Origin: Tidjanibacter massiliensis | GTDB taxonomy: Bacteria; Bacteroidota; Bacteroidia; Bacteroidales; Rikenellaceae | Direction: 5' to 3' | DNA: 64,000 nt | Assembly: GCF_900104605.1 (NCBI RefSeq) | Contig: NZ_LT629959.1 | Location: 62,001 to 126,000, forward strand | Shown: positions 16,498-25,201 of the stretch, in pieces | How positions within the stretch are numbered: position 1 is the stretch's first letter | Layout of the letters: each line of letters begins with the position of its first letter | The notes under the pieces: model-generated | The model's input: only the letters and a program-made list of their open reading frames with translations | Told to the model about the DNA's origin: nothing | Database searches by the model: none | Position numbers and translations under genes: made by a program

Positions 16498-17991
16498 TTA
16501 CTTTGCTACGGGGGGAGCGATGTACCAGTTGATGAAGCTGACCCCACCTGCCGAAGATTCGGCCTTGGTGCCGAGCACGAACCGGCCGTCTGCGGAAACG
16601 TAGTTGATGTAACCGGCCGGGATGATGATGCCGTAGTTGTCATATACCCACTCCTGCGTGCTGCCCAGGTCGGTGCCCGTATTCAGGTCGTACACCGCAC
16701 CCGACGAAATGCCCAGCGTACCGATGCCGATAAAGCCGATACCGTCGTCGGTCACGTGTACGCCGACCGATTCGCCGTAGTCGCTGACGATGGTCGTCGT
16801 CTCGGTCTCGGTGTTGTAGAAAGCGGCCGTCTGCGTCGTGACTATCGAAAGCCGGTCTTCTGCAGGTGTTTCAGTGCGGTACGAGCTGGCAATCCATTTG
16901 CCGTTGGGGCTGATTTTGGTGAGCTGTGCCTGGCAGATGAGACCGTTTACCAGATGCGTCGTATATTCGGTACCGTCGCTGTTCTTCATGGTCTCTTCCC
17001 ATACTTCGCGCACGTCTTCGCCGACCCATTTCGGTTTTTCGGTATTCGCACCGTTGTTTACCCAATAGAGCATGCCGAAGTCCCAGTTCTCCCACGAGGT
17101 ACCGTAGATGATTTCGCCGTTTGCGGAGATGCCGCGGGCCATGCCGCCGTACCACGGCTCCTCGTCACGGTAGTTGAGGTCGGGCCAGGGAAGTTCGGTC
17201 GGAACGCCGTCCGTCCACAGCAGCGCCTTGCACGGCGTTTCGTCCTCGAATGCTTTGCCTTTCATACCGAAACCTACCCAATATTTGCCGTCGGCCGAAG
17301 TACCCTGGATGTCGGGTTTACTGGTGAAGCCGGCCGGTGCCTCCGGAATGAAGATATTGCCGGTGAGGTCGATGGCTATCTGGCCGCCGTTCGACCCGTC
17401 GCTGATGAAGAGCAGACCCTGGTCGGTGATGGCCATGGTTTGCGTCAGGTAATAGAGCGATTCGGGGAAGGGGCCGAACTCATAGACTTCGCCGGTCTCC
17501 AGGTCCACGATGGTCGGGGAGTACTGCCAGGAGTCGTCCGCTGCGATGGAAGCGGTGAAACCGCCGGCATACTTGCCGCTGGGCGACATGGCAGCCCCCA
17601 TCTGGAAGGTGTCCAGCTTGCGGAAACGGGCGAATTCGTTGTCCTTGGCGAGCTGGTTCACGCGTATCTCCTGCGAAGCCTGGTCGGCTACGATGGCGAT
17701 GGTGGTGCTGCGTTCGGCACCGGTGTCGTTGTCATCGACGGTCACGGTGAGCGTCCGGTCGTCCGTGCGCTCCACCTTTACCCACGTTGCCCCGGGAGTG
17801 GCTTCCCACGTAGCCGGGGAGGCCTTCACCTCGATGACCAGCGGCTGATTCCCTTCACCCAGGAACGAGCACGACACCTGGCTCAGATTGACGTACTGAA
17901 GAGTCTCTTCCGTTCCGGTAGTACAGCCTGTCAGTACGGCTGCCGCGACGGAAAGAGCTGCGATGAGTTTTGCAGAAAAAAGTCTTTTCAT
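16498..17991 (-). CDS. BACON-like/propeller-like surface lipoprotein, paralogue 3
   Basis: A 497-residue paralogue with the same plan: signal MKRLFSAKLIAALSVAAAVLTGC, ETLQYVNLSQVSCSFLGEGN, BACON-like domain (TPGATWVKVERTDDRTLTV, TTIAIVADQASQEIRVNQL), then propeller-like repeats (MSPSGKYAGGF, SADGKYWVGF, SANGEIIYGTSW, SPNGKWIASSYR, VTDDGIGFIGIG, VSADGRFVLGTK) and a terminal NWYIAPPVAK. Each paralogue has its own promoter and at least this one has a good terminator, so they are three separate transcription units rather than one operon. Function unknown; likely a surface-exposed binding protein (inference). Confidence 0.88.
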   Translation of the reverse strand: MKRLFSAKLIAALSVAAAVLTGCTTGTEETLQYVNLSQVSCSFLGEGNQPLVIEVKASPATWEATPGATWVKVERTDDRTLTVTVDDNDTGAERSTTIAIVADQASQEIRVNQLAKDNEFARFRKLDTFQMGAAMSPSGKYAGGFTASIAADDSWQYSPTIVDLETGEVYEFGPFPESLYYLTQTMAITDQGLLFISDGSNGGQIAIDLTGNIFIPEAPAGFTSKPDIQGTSADGKYWVGFGMKGKAFEDETPCKALLWTDGVPTELPWPDLNYRDEEPWYGGMARGISANGEIIYGTSWENWDFGMLYWVNNGANTEKPKWVGEDVREVWEETMKNSDGTEYTTHLVNGLICQAQLTKISPNGKWIASSYRTETPAEDRLSIVTTQTAAFYNTETETTTIVSDYGESVGVHVTDDGIGFIGIGTLGISSGAVYDLNTGTDLGSTQEWVYDNYGIIIPAGYINYVSADGRFVLGTKAESSAGGVSFINWYIAPPVAK

Positions 17992-18061
17992 AAATGTTAC
18001 TTAGTTGTTTGATAGGTTATGTGTAACTCGGACGGCAAAGCCTGTCCAACAAATTCCTGTA

Positions 18062-18069
18062 CAAAGCTA
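18062..18069 (-). promoter_or_regulatory. -7 element of surface-lipoprotein paralogue 3
   Basis: The minus strand reads TAGCTTTG, preceded 18 nt upstream by TTTT, about 70 nt before the start codon; position and spacing resemble the paralogue 2 promoter. Confidence 0.55.
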
Positions 18070-18099
18070 ACGATAAAATATATATGTAAAATGGGGGTG

Positions 18100-18130
18100 T
18101 TAATAAATTTGCATATTCATTCTTTTTGGA
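18100..18130 (-). promoter_or_regulatory. Conserved upstream element, copy 3
   Basis: The plus strand reads TTAATAAATTTGCATATTCAT, sharing the AAATTTGCATATT core with copy 1 (14191) and most of copy 2 (16215), about 31 nt upstream of the -7 box. This is the most diverged of the three copies. Confidence 0.45.
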
Positions 18131-18139
18131 TATTTGCAT

Positions 18140-18460
18140 AACAAGGGGCCGCTTTTTATGGCCGCATTGTGCTTAAATTGCTTCCGGATTCCGACGGATG
18201 TTTTTATTTTATCCGATGCCGTATTTCCGGGCGGCGAAGCACCGTTCAGTGCGTATATATGTCGTCCGGAGTGTTTGCATCGCTCCGCGGAGCTGTATTT
18301 TCTGCCGTTCGTTTTCGGCGTGGACGGATTATTATTTGCTGTGGACGGTTCATTCATAGAACGCGGAAGATGCCCGGCGGAGTATGTCGTCGGTACTTTT
18401 CGCCGCTCCGGGAATCTGTCCGGCGGGACGGACGGCCTCGGACTTGCTGCCGGGAAGGCG
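18140..18460. other. Non-coding stretch between paralogue 3 and ppdK
   Basis: About 320 bases with no convincing gene, repeat or RNA. Open frames here are low-quality and look fortuitous. Confidence 0.45.
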
Positions 18461-18461
18461 T

Positions 18462-18506
18462 ACAGACAGGGCGGGCCGTCCATTGAGGACGGCCCGCCCT
18501 GTCTGT
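18462..18506 (-). terminator. Perfect 20-bp inverted repeat downstream of ppdK
   Basis: ACAGACAGGGCGGGCCGTCC (18462-18481) is repeated in exact inverted form at 18487-18506 around the 5-nt loop ATTGA. It begins 15 nt after the ppdK stop. A U-run is lacking, so termination is inferred from position and stem stability. Confidence 0.7.
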
Positions 18507-18520
18507 GGTGTATGCTACTG

Positions 18521-21241
18521 TTATTTCAGGGCGGCATGGGCGGCAGCCAGCCATGCGATGGGCACCCGGAACGGCGAGCAGGATACGTAGTTGAGGCCCG
18601 CGAAGTGGCAGAACTCCACGGAAGCGGGGTCGCCGCCGTGTTCGCCGCAGATGCCGCACTTGAGCTGCGGTTTCACATCGCGGCCCTTGAAGACGCCCGT
18701 TTTGACGAGCTGTCCCACACCGTTCTGGTCGAGCGTCTGGAACGGGTCGGCCTTGATGAGCCCTTTGTCGAGGTAGACGGGCAGGAACTTGCCGATGTCA
18801 TCGCGCGAGAATCCGAGCGTCATCTGCGTGAGGTCGTTCGTGCCGAACGAGAAGAAATCGGCTACCTCGGCTATCTGGTCGGCAGTCACGGCCGCACGCG
18901 GTATCTCTATCATCGTTCCCACCATGTACTCCATCTTGTCATTGCGTTCGGCGAAGACCTCTTCGGCGACATGTTCGATGATATCCCGCTGGTAGCGGAG
19001 CTCCTTGTGGTTGCCCACCAGCGGCACCATGATTTCCACCTTGACCGGAATGCCGCGTTTTTCGACGTTCATGGCCGCCTCGATGATGGCGCGTGCCTGC
19101 ATCTCGGTGATTTCCGGATAGGTGTTGCCCAGGCGGCATCCGCGGTGGCCGAGCATCGGGTTCACTTCGTGGAGCGCATCGACGCGCGCCTTGATTTTGT
19201 CGTAGCTGACATTCATCTCCGCTGCCATTTCGCGCTGGCCCTTCTCGTCCTGCGGAACGAATTCGTGCAACGGCGGGTCGAGCAGGCGGACGGTGACGGG
19301 ATAGCCGTTCATCACCTCGAAGAGCGCTTCGAAGTCGCCGCGCTGCATCGGCAGCAGCTTGGCGAGCGCCACGCGGCGGCCGGCTTCGTCATCGGCGAGA
19401 ATCATCTCGCGCATGGCCTTGATACGGGTATTTTCGAAAAACATGTGTTCCGTGCGGCAGAGACCGATACCCTCCGCACCGAAAGAGAATGCCGTCCGGG
19501 CGTCGCCGGGGGTGTCGGCGTTGGCGCGTACCCTCATTACCGAATACTTCTTGGCCAGGCCGAGGAGTTTGGTGAAATCGTCGTTAAGTTCGGCGGCCTT
19601 GGTCGCTACCTGGCCGAGATAGACTTCGCCCGTCGAGCCGTTCAGGGAAATCCAGTCGCCCTCCCGGATGAGGGTGTCGCCTATGCGGATGGTCCGGGCT
19701 TTATAGTCTATGATGAGCTCTCCGGCTCCCGATACGCAGCATTTGCCCATGCCGCGGGCCACTACGGCCGCGTGCGAGGTCATGCCTCCGCGGGTCGTCA
19801 GGATACCCTCCGCCGCATTCATGCCGCTGAGGTCTTCGGGCGAGGTTTCGATGCGCACGAGGATGACTTTCCGGCCGTCGCGGTTCCACTTGGCGGCGTC
19901 CTCGGCGAAAAAGACCACTTCGCCGGTCGCTGCGCCGGGCGAGGCGGGAAGACCCTTGGTGAGTACCTTGGCATTTTTCATCGCCGTGGCGTCGAATACG
20001 GGATGGAGCAGTTCGTCGAGCTTGGCCGGTTCGCATCGGAGTACGGCCGTCTTTTCGTCGATGAGCCCTTCGGCGAGCATGTCCATCGCTATCTTGAGCA
20101 TGGCCGCGCCGGTACGTTTGCCGTTACGCGTCTGGAGCATCCACAGTTTGCCGTCCTGTATGGTGAACTCGAGGTCCTGCATGTCGGTGAAGTAGCGCTC
20201 CAGATGCTCCTGTATGTCGAACAACTCCTTGTAGGCGGCGGGCATCGCCTCCTCCAGGGAGGGGTATTTGGCCTTGCGCTCCTCTTCGCTTACCCCCTGT
20301 GCGGCGGCCCAGCGGCGCGAACCTTCGAGGGTTATCTGCTGCGGGGTGCGGATACCGGCCACGACATCCTCTCCTTGTGCGTTGATGAGGTATTCGCCGT
20401 TGAAGATGTTTTCGCCGGTCGCTGCGTCGCGGGTGAAGGCTACGCCGGTCGCCGACCGGTCGCCCATGTTCCCGAAGACCATCGCCTGTACGTTGACTGC
20501 GGTACCCCATTCGGCCGGGATGTTGTTGAGTTTGCGGTAGAGAATGGCGCGTTCGTTCATCCAGCTCTGGAACACGGCCATGATGGCGCCCCAGAGCTGC
20601 TCCCACGGGTTGGTGGGGAAATCGGCTCCCGTGCGCTCCTTGACGGCCGCCTTGAACTTCACGACCAGTTCCCTGAGGTCGTCGGTGGAGAGCTCCGTGT
20701 CGAGCCTGACGCCGCGCTCCTTCTTCATCTCGTCGATGATGACCTCGAACGGGTCTTCGTCCTCTTTGCTCTGCGGTTTCATGCCGAGCACCACGTCGCC
20801 GTACATCTGTACGAAACGGCGGTAGGAGTCCCATGCGAAACGGTCGTTGCCCGTACGCTTGGCAAGTGCCTTCACGGCGGTGTCATTGAGCCCGAGGTTC
20901 AGAATGGTATCCATCATGCCCGGCATGGAGGCACGGGCTCCCGAACGTACCGAGACCAGCAGCGGCATGGTGTCGCTGCCGAACGTCATGCCCGTCTGTT
21001 TCTCTATGCCTTTAATCGCTTTCTCCACTTCGGGACGTATCATTTCGACCACGGCGTCGCGTCCCTTCTCGTAATATTCCGTACATACTTCGGTGGTGAT
21101 GGTGAATCCGGGGGGGACGGGGATTCCCACGAGGTTCATCTCCGCCAGGTTGGCGCCTTTGCCGCCGAGCAGTTCCCGCATCTTGCCGTTGCCTTCGGCC
21201 TGCTTGTTGCCGAACGTGTAGACTCTCTTGACTGTTGACAT
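18521..21241 (-). CDS. ppdK: Pyruvate, phosphate dikinase
   Basis: A 906-residue enzyme that interconverts pyruvate + ATP + Pi and phosphoenolpyruvate + AMP + PPi. All three domains are present: the N-terminal nucleotide-binding domain (LLGGKGANLAEMNLVGIPVPPGFTI), the central swivelling phosphohistidine domain with GGMTSHAAVVARGMGKCCV (catalytic His), and the C-terminal PEP-binding TIM barrel with GCRLGNTYPEITEMQARAI and FSFGTNDLTQMTLGFSRDD, ending in the CGICGEHGGDP motif. The length is standard for the family. A TTTG-N20-TATCTTCG promoter lies upstream and a 20-bp inverted repeat downstream. Confidence 0.98.
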   Translation of the reverse strand: MSTVKRVYTFGNKQAEGNGKMRELLGGKGANLAEMNLVGIPVPPGFTITTEVCTEYYEKGRDAVVEMIRPEVEKAIKGIEKQTGMTFGSDTMPLLVSVRSGARASMPGMMDTILNLGLNDTAVKALAKRTGNDRFAWDSYRRFVQMYGDVVLGMKPQSKEDEDPFEVIIDEMKKERGVRLDTELSTDDLRELVVKFKAAVKERTGADFPTNPWEQLWGAIMAVFQSWMNERAILYRKLNNIPAEWGTAVNVQAMVFGNMGDRSATGVAFTRDAATGENIFNGEYLINAQGEDVVAGIRTPQQITLEGSRRWAAAQGVSEEERKAKYPSLEEAMPAAYKELFDIQEHLERYFTDMQDLEFTIQDGKLWMLQTRNGKRTGAAMLKIAMDMLAEGLIDEKTAVLRCEPAKLDELLHPVFDATAMKNAKVLTKGLPASPGAATGEVVFFAEDAAKWNRDGRKVILVRIETSPEDLSGMNAAEGILTTRGGMTSHAAVVARGMGKCCVSGAGELIIDYKARTIRIGDTLIREGDWISLNGSTGEVYLGQVATKAAELNDDFTKLLGLAKKYSVMRVRANADTPGDARTAFSFGAEGIGLCRTEHMFFENTRIKAMREMILADDEAGRRVALAKLLPMQRGDFEALFEVMNGYPVTVRLLDPPLHEFVPQDEKGQREMAAEMNVSYDKIKARVDALHEVNPMLGHRGCRLGNTYPEITEMQARAIIEAAMNVEKRGIPVKVEIMVPLVGNHKELRYQRDIIEHVAEEVFAERNDKMEYMVGTMIEIPRAAVTADQIAEVADFFSFGTNDLTQMTLGFSRDDIGKFLPVYLDKGLIKADPFQTLDQNGVGQLVKTGVFKGRDVKPQLKCGICGEHGGDPASVEFCHFAGLNYVSCSPFRVPIAWLAAAHAALK

Positions 21242-21340
21242 AGGATTTTAGTTATTTATCTGTTTACAACTGAAGTGACATTTTTAACCGTGTTTTCCGG
21301 TTTCTTCCCCGCGGAATGCACAGAGGGGTGCAAGGGGACG

Positions 21341-21372
21341 CGAAGATACTAAATTTTTAACCCATCTGCAAA
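21341..21372 (-). promoter_or_regulatory. Promoter of ppdK
   Basis: The minus strand reads TTTG (21369-21372), 20 nt, then TATCTTCG (21341-21348), one mismatch from TAnnTTTG, about 100 nt upstream of the ppdK start. It abuts the end of the endonuclease-like gene (stop at 21374). Confidence 0.55.
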
Positions 21373-21373
21373 A

Positions 21374-22420
21374 TTATCTGCTTAAAATAACAAATACCGG
21401 GAGGTGGTCGCTGTATCCTCCCAAATATCGTGCCCCGGAAAAGGTTCTGAAAGGATATCCGCGCCTTTCCCGGGAAGGGGTGTCCGCCCCGTCTCCGGTG
21501 AGCAGGTATTTCCTTACGAATACCCCGGCCTGCGTAATATGCAGTCCTTTATCCCCCGCAAGGGATTCCGATACGAGGATGTTGTCGTACAGTAGCCATT
21601 GGCCGTTCCAGCAGTATGAGCCGAATCCGCCGCGGGCACATTCATGGAGCGCGTTGCGGAACTTCCCTTCTGCGTATGCTCCGTTCCGCCCGCGGCCGAA
21701 GGCTTTCCGGAATGCCGGTTCGTGCAGCTCTCCGTTGAAATCGCCCATGACCAGAAGCCGTTCGCATCCGGCCTTGCACAGGAGCGAATCGGCCACAGCC
21801 GCGAGCCGGACGGCCGCACGGGTACGGTAGGATTTGTCGTTGAATTTCGAGGGGAGGTGACACACCAGCAGGCCCGTTTCGTGTCCTATCAGGTCGCCCC
21901 GGACGAAGAGGAATTCGCGCGAGGTGCCGGAGGGTATCTGGCTTACCTCCGAAGGGAAGAACTTGTCGCCTTTGTAGAGCAGCGCGATGTCGATGCCGCG
22001 CCGGTCGGAAGTGGTGCGGTGGATGAAGTTGTAGTCGTCTGCCAGCGTGGCTGTCAAATCGCGTACTGCCCTTTCGCTCTCCACTTCGGCGAGAGCCACG
22101 ATATCGAAGCCCGCGTCGTCTATCGTCCGTGCGATGCGGGAAAGTTTCGTCCGGTAGCGTTCCGCGTCCCAGCGATAGCGGCCGGAAGGGGTGAAATCGC
22201 TGTCGTTGCGGAACGGACTGGAGATGGTGTCGAACAGATTCTCGACGTTGTAGAAGGCTGCCGATACCTTTCTGTGCTGGGCCGCGGCATCCTCCTGCGA
22301 CAGGAGAGCGGAAGCCGACAGGAAAAGGAAAAAGAAGAGATGCGGCGCAGCGGCAGAAACCCGGCGCGTTCGCGCCTTGTCGGGTCTGCCGTTGCGGGTA
22401 TGCTCTCCCCTGTGTTGCAT
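21374..22420 (-). CDS. Exported endonuclease/exonuclease/phosphatase-fold protein
   Basis: A 348-residue EEP-fold hydrolase preceded by a hydrophobic export signal (FFFLFLSASALLSQEDAAAQ). Catalytic-fold motifs: AFYNVENLFDT at the domain start, IVALAEVES (metal-binding Glu), LLVMGDFNGE (GDFN) and YSDHLPVFVIL (SDH, catalytic His). In Bacteroidota such proteins are annotated as endonucleases, but the fold also covers phosphodiesterases and lipid phosphatases, so the substrate is uncertain. The first 22 residues before the signal are basic and the real start could be slightly downstream. It reads divergently from mnmA. Confidence 0.88.
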   Translation of the reverse strand: MQHRGEHTRNGRPDKARTRRVSAAAPHLFFFLFLSASALLSQEDAAAQHRKVSAAFYNVENLFDTISSPFRNDSDFTPSGRYRWDAERYRTKLSRIARTIDDAGFDIVALAEVESERAVRDLTATLADDYNFIHRTTSDRRGIDIALLYKGDKFFPSEVSQIPSGTSREFLFVRGDLIGHETGLLVCHLPSKFNDKSYRTRAAVRLAAVADSLLCKAGCERLLVMGDFNGELHEPAFRKAFGRGRNGAYAEGKFRNALHECARGGFGSYCWNGQWLLYDNILVSESLAGDKGLHITQAGVFVRKYLLTGDGADTPSRERRGYPFRTFSGARYLGGYSDHLPVFVILSR

Positions 22421-22575
22421 CGTCCTGCGATTTTATCTCCTAAATATAGTGATTTTTCGCGGAACGGCAGCGGCGGCAAGACGGTTTCCGATAAAAAAGT
22501 TACGGACGGCCCCTGTTCCGTGCCGTCCGTCGGCGGGTATGCGAAAGGAGTGTCGGAATATCCCGGATTATGTCG

Positions 22576-22583
22576 TAATTTTG
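22576..22583 (+). promoter_or_regulatory. -7 element of mnmA, implying a leaderless mRNA
   Basis: TAATTTTG matches TAnnTTTG. Its last base is only 7 nt before the mnmA ATG at 22591; transcription usually begins about 7 nt after this box in Bacteroidota, which would place the first nucleotide at or next to the start codon. No clear -33 TTTG is seen. Confidence 0.45.
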
Positions 22584-22590
22584 CAATCGT

Positions 22591-23778
22591 ATGGAGAATG
22601 GCAAGACAAGGGTTGTGGTGGGGCTCTCCGGCGGGGTGGATTCGTCGGTGGCCGCCTACCTGCTGAAGGAGCAGGGGTACGATGTAGTGGGGCTTTTCAT
22701 GCGTAACTGGCACGATACCGCCGGAACGCTCGAGGGCGACTGTCCCTGGTACGACGACCAGGTCTTCGCCGAGCTGGTGGCCAGACGGCTCGACATCCCT
22801 TTCCATTTCGTGGACCTCAGCGAACAGTACCGGGCCCGTGTGGTGGATTACATGTTCGCCGAGTACGGCCGCGGACGTACCCCGAATCCGGACGTACTCT
22901 GTAACCGGGAGATAAAGTTCGATGCGTTTCTCGAAGAGGCGTTGAAGCTCGGCGCCGACTACGTCGCTACGGGACACTACTGCCGCCGCCGCGACGAGGA
23001 GGTCGGCGGAAGGGTATATCACCGGCTGCTGGCGGGTTCCGACCCCAACAAGGACCAGAGCTATTTTTTGTGTCAGCTCTCGCAGGCGCAGCTTGCGCGG
23101 GCCATGTTTCCCATCGGCGACATGTTGAAACCCGAGGTGCGCCGCATCGCAGCCGAGCAGCAGCTCGCCACTGCCAAACGCAAGGATTCGCAGGGAATAT
23201 GCTTCGTCGGGAAGGTGGACCTGCCCCTCTTCCTGCAGCAGAAACTCGCTCCGCGGCAGGGCGACATCGTGGAGATAGCCGCCGATTGGCCCGGTTATGC
23301 GGAGGCTGCCGCCCGGACGGGACTTGAGGAGCTGGCGCTTCCGTACCGTTATACTCCGGCCGACGGCGTGAAGGTGGGCGAACACAACGGTGCGCACTAC
23401 TACACCATCGGCCAGCGCAAGGGGCTCGGAGTGAGCGGACGGGCCGAACCGCTTTTCATCATCGCTACCGATACGCTCTCCAATACGGTCTATGTCGGGC
23501 AGGGACAGAGGCACCCCGGCCTTTACCGCCGGGCGTTGCGGATTCTGCCCGGAGATGTGCATTGGGTGAGTCCCGACAGACGGTTCGCAGCAGGGAAGCA
23601 GGCGCCGTTCTCGTTCCGGATACGCTACCGCCAGCCTTTGCAGGGCGGGGTGTTGCACCTTCGCGCCGACGGGGCCTACATCGTGTTCGATTCGCCGCAG
23701 CGCGGCATCACCCCCGGACAGTTTGCCGCGTGGTATGCGGGAGAGGAGCTGGTCGGTTCGGGTGTCATCGCTGAATAG
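22591..23778 (+). CDS. mnmA: tRNA-specific 2-thiouridylase MnmA
   Basis: A 395-residue enzyme that adds sulfur to U34 of the wobble position of Lys, Glu and Gln tRNAs. The ATP PP-loop VVVGLSGGVDSSVAAYLLKEQ starts at residue 8. The two catalytic cysteines are in NPDVLCNREIKF and SQGICFVGKVDLP, and the tRNA-binding region HYCRRRDE and TIGQRKGLG are present. The ATG at 22591 begins just before the PP-loop, as in the family. The stretch NWHDTAGTLEGDCPWYDD is the Bacteroidota form of the N-terminal loop. Confidence 0.97.
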   Translation: MENGKTRVVVGLSGGVDSSVAAYLLKEQGYDVVGLFMRNWHDTAGTLEGDCPWYDDQVFAELVARRLDIPFHFVDLSEQYRARVVDYMFAEYGRGRTPNPDVLCNREIKFDAFLEEALKLGADYVATGHYCRRRDEEVGGRVYHRLLAGSDPNKDQSYFLCQLSQAQLARAMFPIGDMLKPEVRRIAAEQQLATAKRKDSQGICFVGKVDLPLFLQQKLAPRQGDIVEIAADWPGYAEAAARTGLEELALPYRYTPADGVKVGEHNGAHYYTIGQRKGLGVSGRAEPLFIIATDTLSNTVYVGQGQRHPGLYRRALRILPGDVHWVSPDRRFAAGKQAPFSFRIRYRQPLQGGVLHLRADGAYIVFDSPQRGITPGQFAAWYAGEELVGSGVIAE

Positions 23779-23967
23779 CCGCCGGGTACACAACTCTGCT
23801 GTATCCGTTCCGGGAACCGCACGGAGGACGCTCTTTCCGTCTTCTTCTTCGGCGGGATGCGGATATCTCTCCTTTCGCCGGTATTGTCGTTTGCAGGCCG
23901 TTCGCCGGGGGATGTGGCATGTCGTTTGCAGTTTGATATATCGTTACAGATTGTTAAAATCGAAATT

Positions 23968-24138
23968 ATGGAAGAAATATTGGAAAGTGGCCGGCGGCGC
24001 TATCTGGCGCCGGCCGTCGAGTCTTTGTCGTTCGCTGCGGAGCGGGGAATAGCCGTTTCCGTCCAGCCGACGGGTAATTCAATCGAGAGCGTCGGGGAGG
24101 ATACCCTGAACTCGTCATCTGCGGATTTTTGGGAATGA
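23968..24138 (+). CDS. 56-residue Bacteroidota small protein upstream of a fimbrillin-like gene
   Basis: A short protein beginning MEEILESGRRRYLAPAVESL and ending DTLNSSSADFWE. The pattern 'Y-x-(A/x)P-x-(I/V)E-x-(L/V), acidic middle, IA-x-S, terminal acidic/aromatic end' recurs in small Bacteroidota proteins of unknown function that often precede fimbrillin-like lipoproteins; this is recalled pattern knowledge, not a database match. It lacks a signal peptide. Its stop overlaps an ATG in the frame of the next gene (ATGA at 24135-24138), so the two are probably co-translated. Whether the peptide is structural, regulatory or a secreted precursor is unknown. Confidence 0.72.
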   Translation: MEEILESGRRRYLAPAVESLSFAAERGIAVSVQPTGNSIESVGEDTLNSSSADFWE

Positions 24139-24146
24139 GGTGTTTT

Positions 24147-25088
24147 ATGAAAAACGTCGGACATTTTTTGTGCGCTGCGGCGAGTGCGCTGGGCATTCTC
24201 GCTTTCGTAGCCTGTGACAAACAGCAGGACGGTGTCCCTCCTGTTTCGGATTTCGTATTGTACGCTTCCATCGAACAGCCTGTATCGGCTGCGGCGCCTG
24301 CCGCCTTGTTCGGGGAGGCTGTTGACGGCAGTGTCGCCCAGCGTACCGTCATTCAGGAAGGAACGGTGCCCCATCCGATAGTATGGAAGGCCAACGACCA
24401 GATTGTCATTCATTTCGATACGGGCGTTCAGGGAGCTATGCGTGTGTTCAATCTGCAGAGCGGCGTCGGCACGGGGCAGGCCGAATTCGTTTACAGCGGA
24501 CTCGGGTATTCGAGCGACCCCGATGTGCAGGTGCCCATGGAGTTGCCTGATACCTATTCTTCGCTGATTGCCGGTTATCCGGCCATGTTTGTCACCATAA
24601 CGCCGGAGAACAGGGAGGTCGTTCTCGAAGCTCCGCGCGAAATATACCTCGGAATCGAAAATATCGTCGATTTTCCCATGTACGGTGCGGCGGGTGCCGA
24701 CGGCAAGGTGAATTTCGTGTGTCCTTTCGGTCTAATCTGTTTTCCCGTGACGGGAGACAACATCTCCGTCAAGACGATTTATATCGATACTACCACGCCG
24801 CAGAAGGAGATAACCGGCCGCTTCCAGGTGGATGAGAATACCTATGAGACCACCTTTCTCAACTCCTCGCACGGCAGCGAATTTCAGATAGTCTGGACGG
24901 GAACCGTCCAGCTTACCGATGTGCCCTCGGTATTTTATGCCGTATTGCCTGCCGGCGAGTACGGCGCGGGTACGGAGTTCCGGTTCACTCGGGCGGACGG
25001 CAGCGTGATTACCAAACGTACCAGGCAGCCGTTTACCGTCACGCGGGCGCGAGTACTCAACCTGCCAGCACTGGATGTCGGGAATTGA
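24147..25088 (+). CDS. Fimbrillin-like (Mfa/FimA-family) lipoprotein
   Basis: A 313-residue lipoprotein: MKNVGHFLCAAASALGILAFVAC is a lipoprotein signal with Cys at residue 23. The mature part carries features of fimbrillin-family adhesins: a (V/I)W-K-x-(N/G)D-x-I segment (IVWKANDQIVIHF), a DxxFP-M block (IVDFPMYGAAG), a FPVTGDNISVKTIYIDTT strand, LPAGEYGAGTEFRF, and a C-terminal RARVLNLPALDVGN strand. Such proteins form or decorate fimbriae after lipoprotein export and strand exchange. ATG 24135 would add four residues and overlap the upstream stop. Family assignment is by pattern and moderate. Confidence 0.7.
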   Translation: MKNVGHFLCAAASALGILAFVACDKQQDGVPPVSDFVLYASIEQPVSAAAPAALFGEAVDGSVAQRTVIQEGTVPHPIVWKANDQIVIHFDTGVQGAMRVFNLQSGVGTGQAEFVYSGLGYSSDPDVQVPMELPDTYSSLIAGYPAMFVTITPENREVVLEAPREIYLGIENIVDFPMYGAAGADGKVNFVCPFGLICFPVTGDNISVKTIYIDTTTPQKEITGRFQVDENTYETTFLNSSHGSEFQIVWTGTVQLTDVPSVFYAVLPAGEYGAGTEFRFTRADGSVITKRTRQPFTVTRARVLNLPALDVGN

Positions 25089-25139
25089 GCCGGCCGGCAT
25101 GCCGGTGCCCGGGAGGGTGCATAGAGCGGCAGTCATGGA

Positions 25140-25170
25140 AGCGGGGGCGGATGATTCATCCGCCCCCGCT
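25140..25170. terminator. Bidirectional terminator between the fimbrillin-like and DUF2723 genes
   Basis: AGCGGGGGCGGATGA (25140-25154) and its exact inverse (25156-25170) form a 15-bp stem with a single-base loop between two converging genes. Confidence 0.7.
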
Positions 25171-25201
25171 CTGTCGTACCGAAAATATTCCGGATAAACG
25201 G

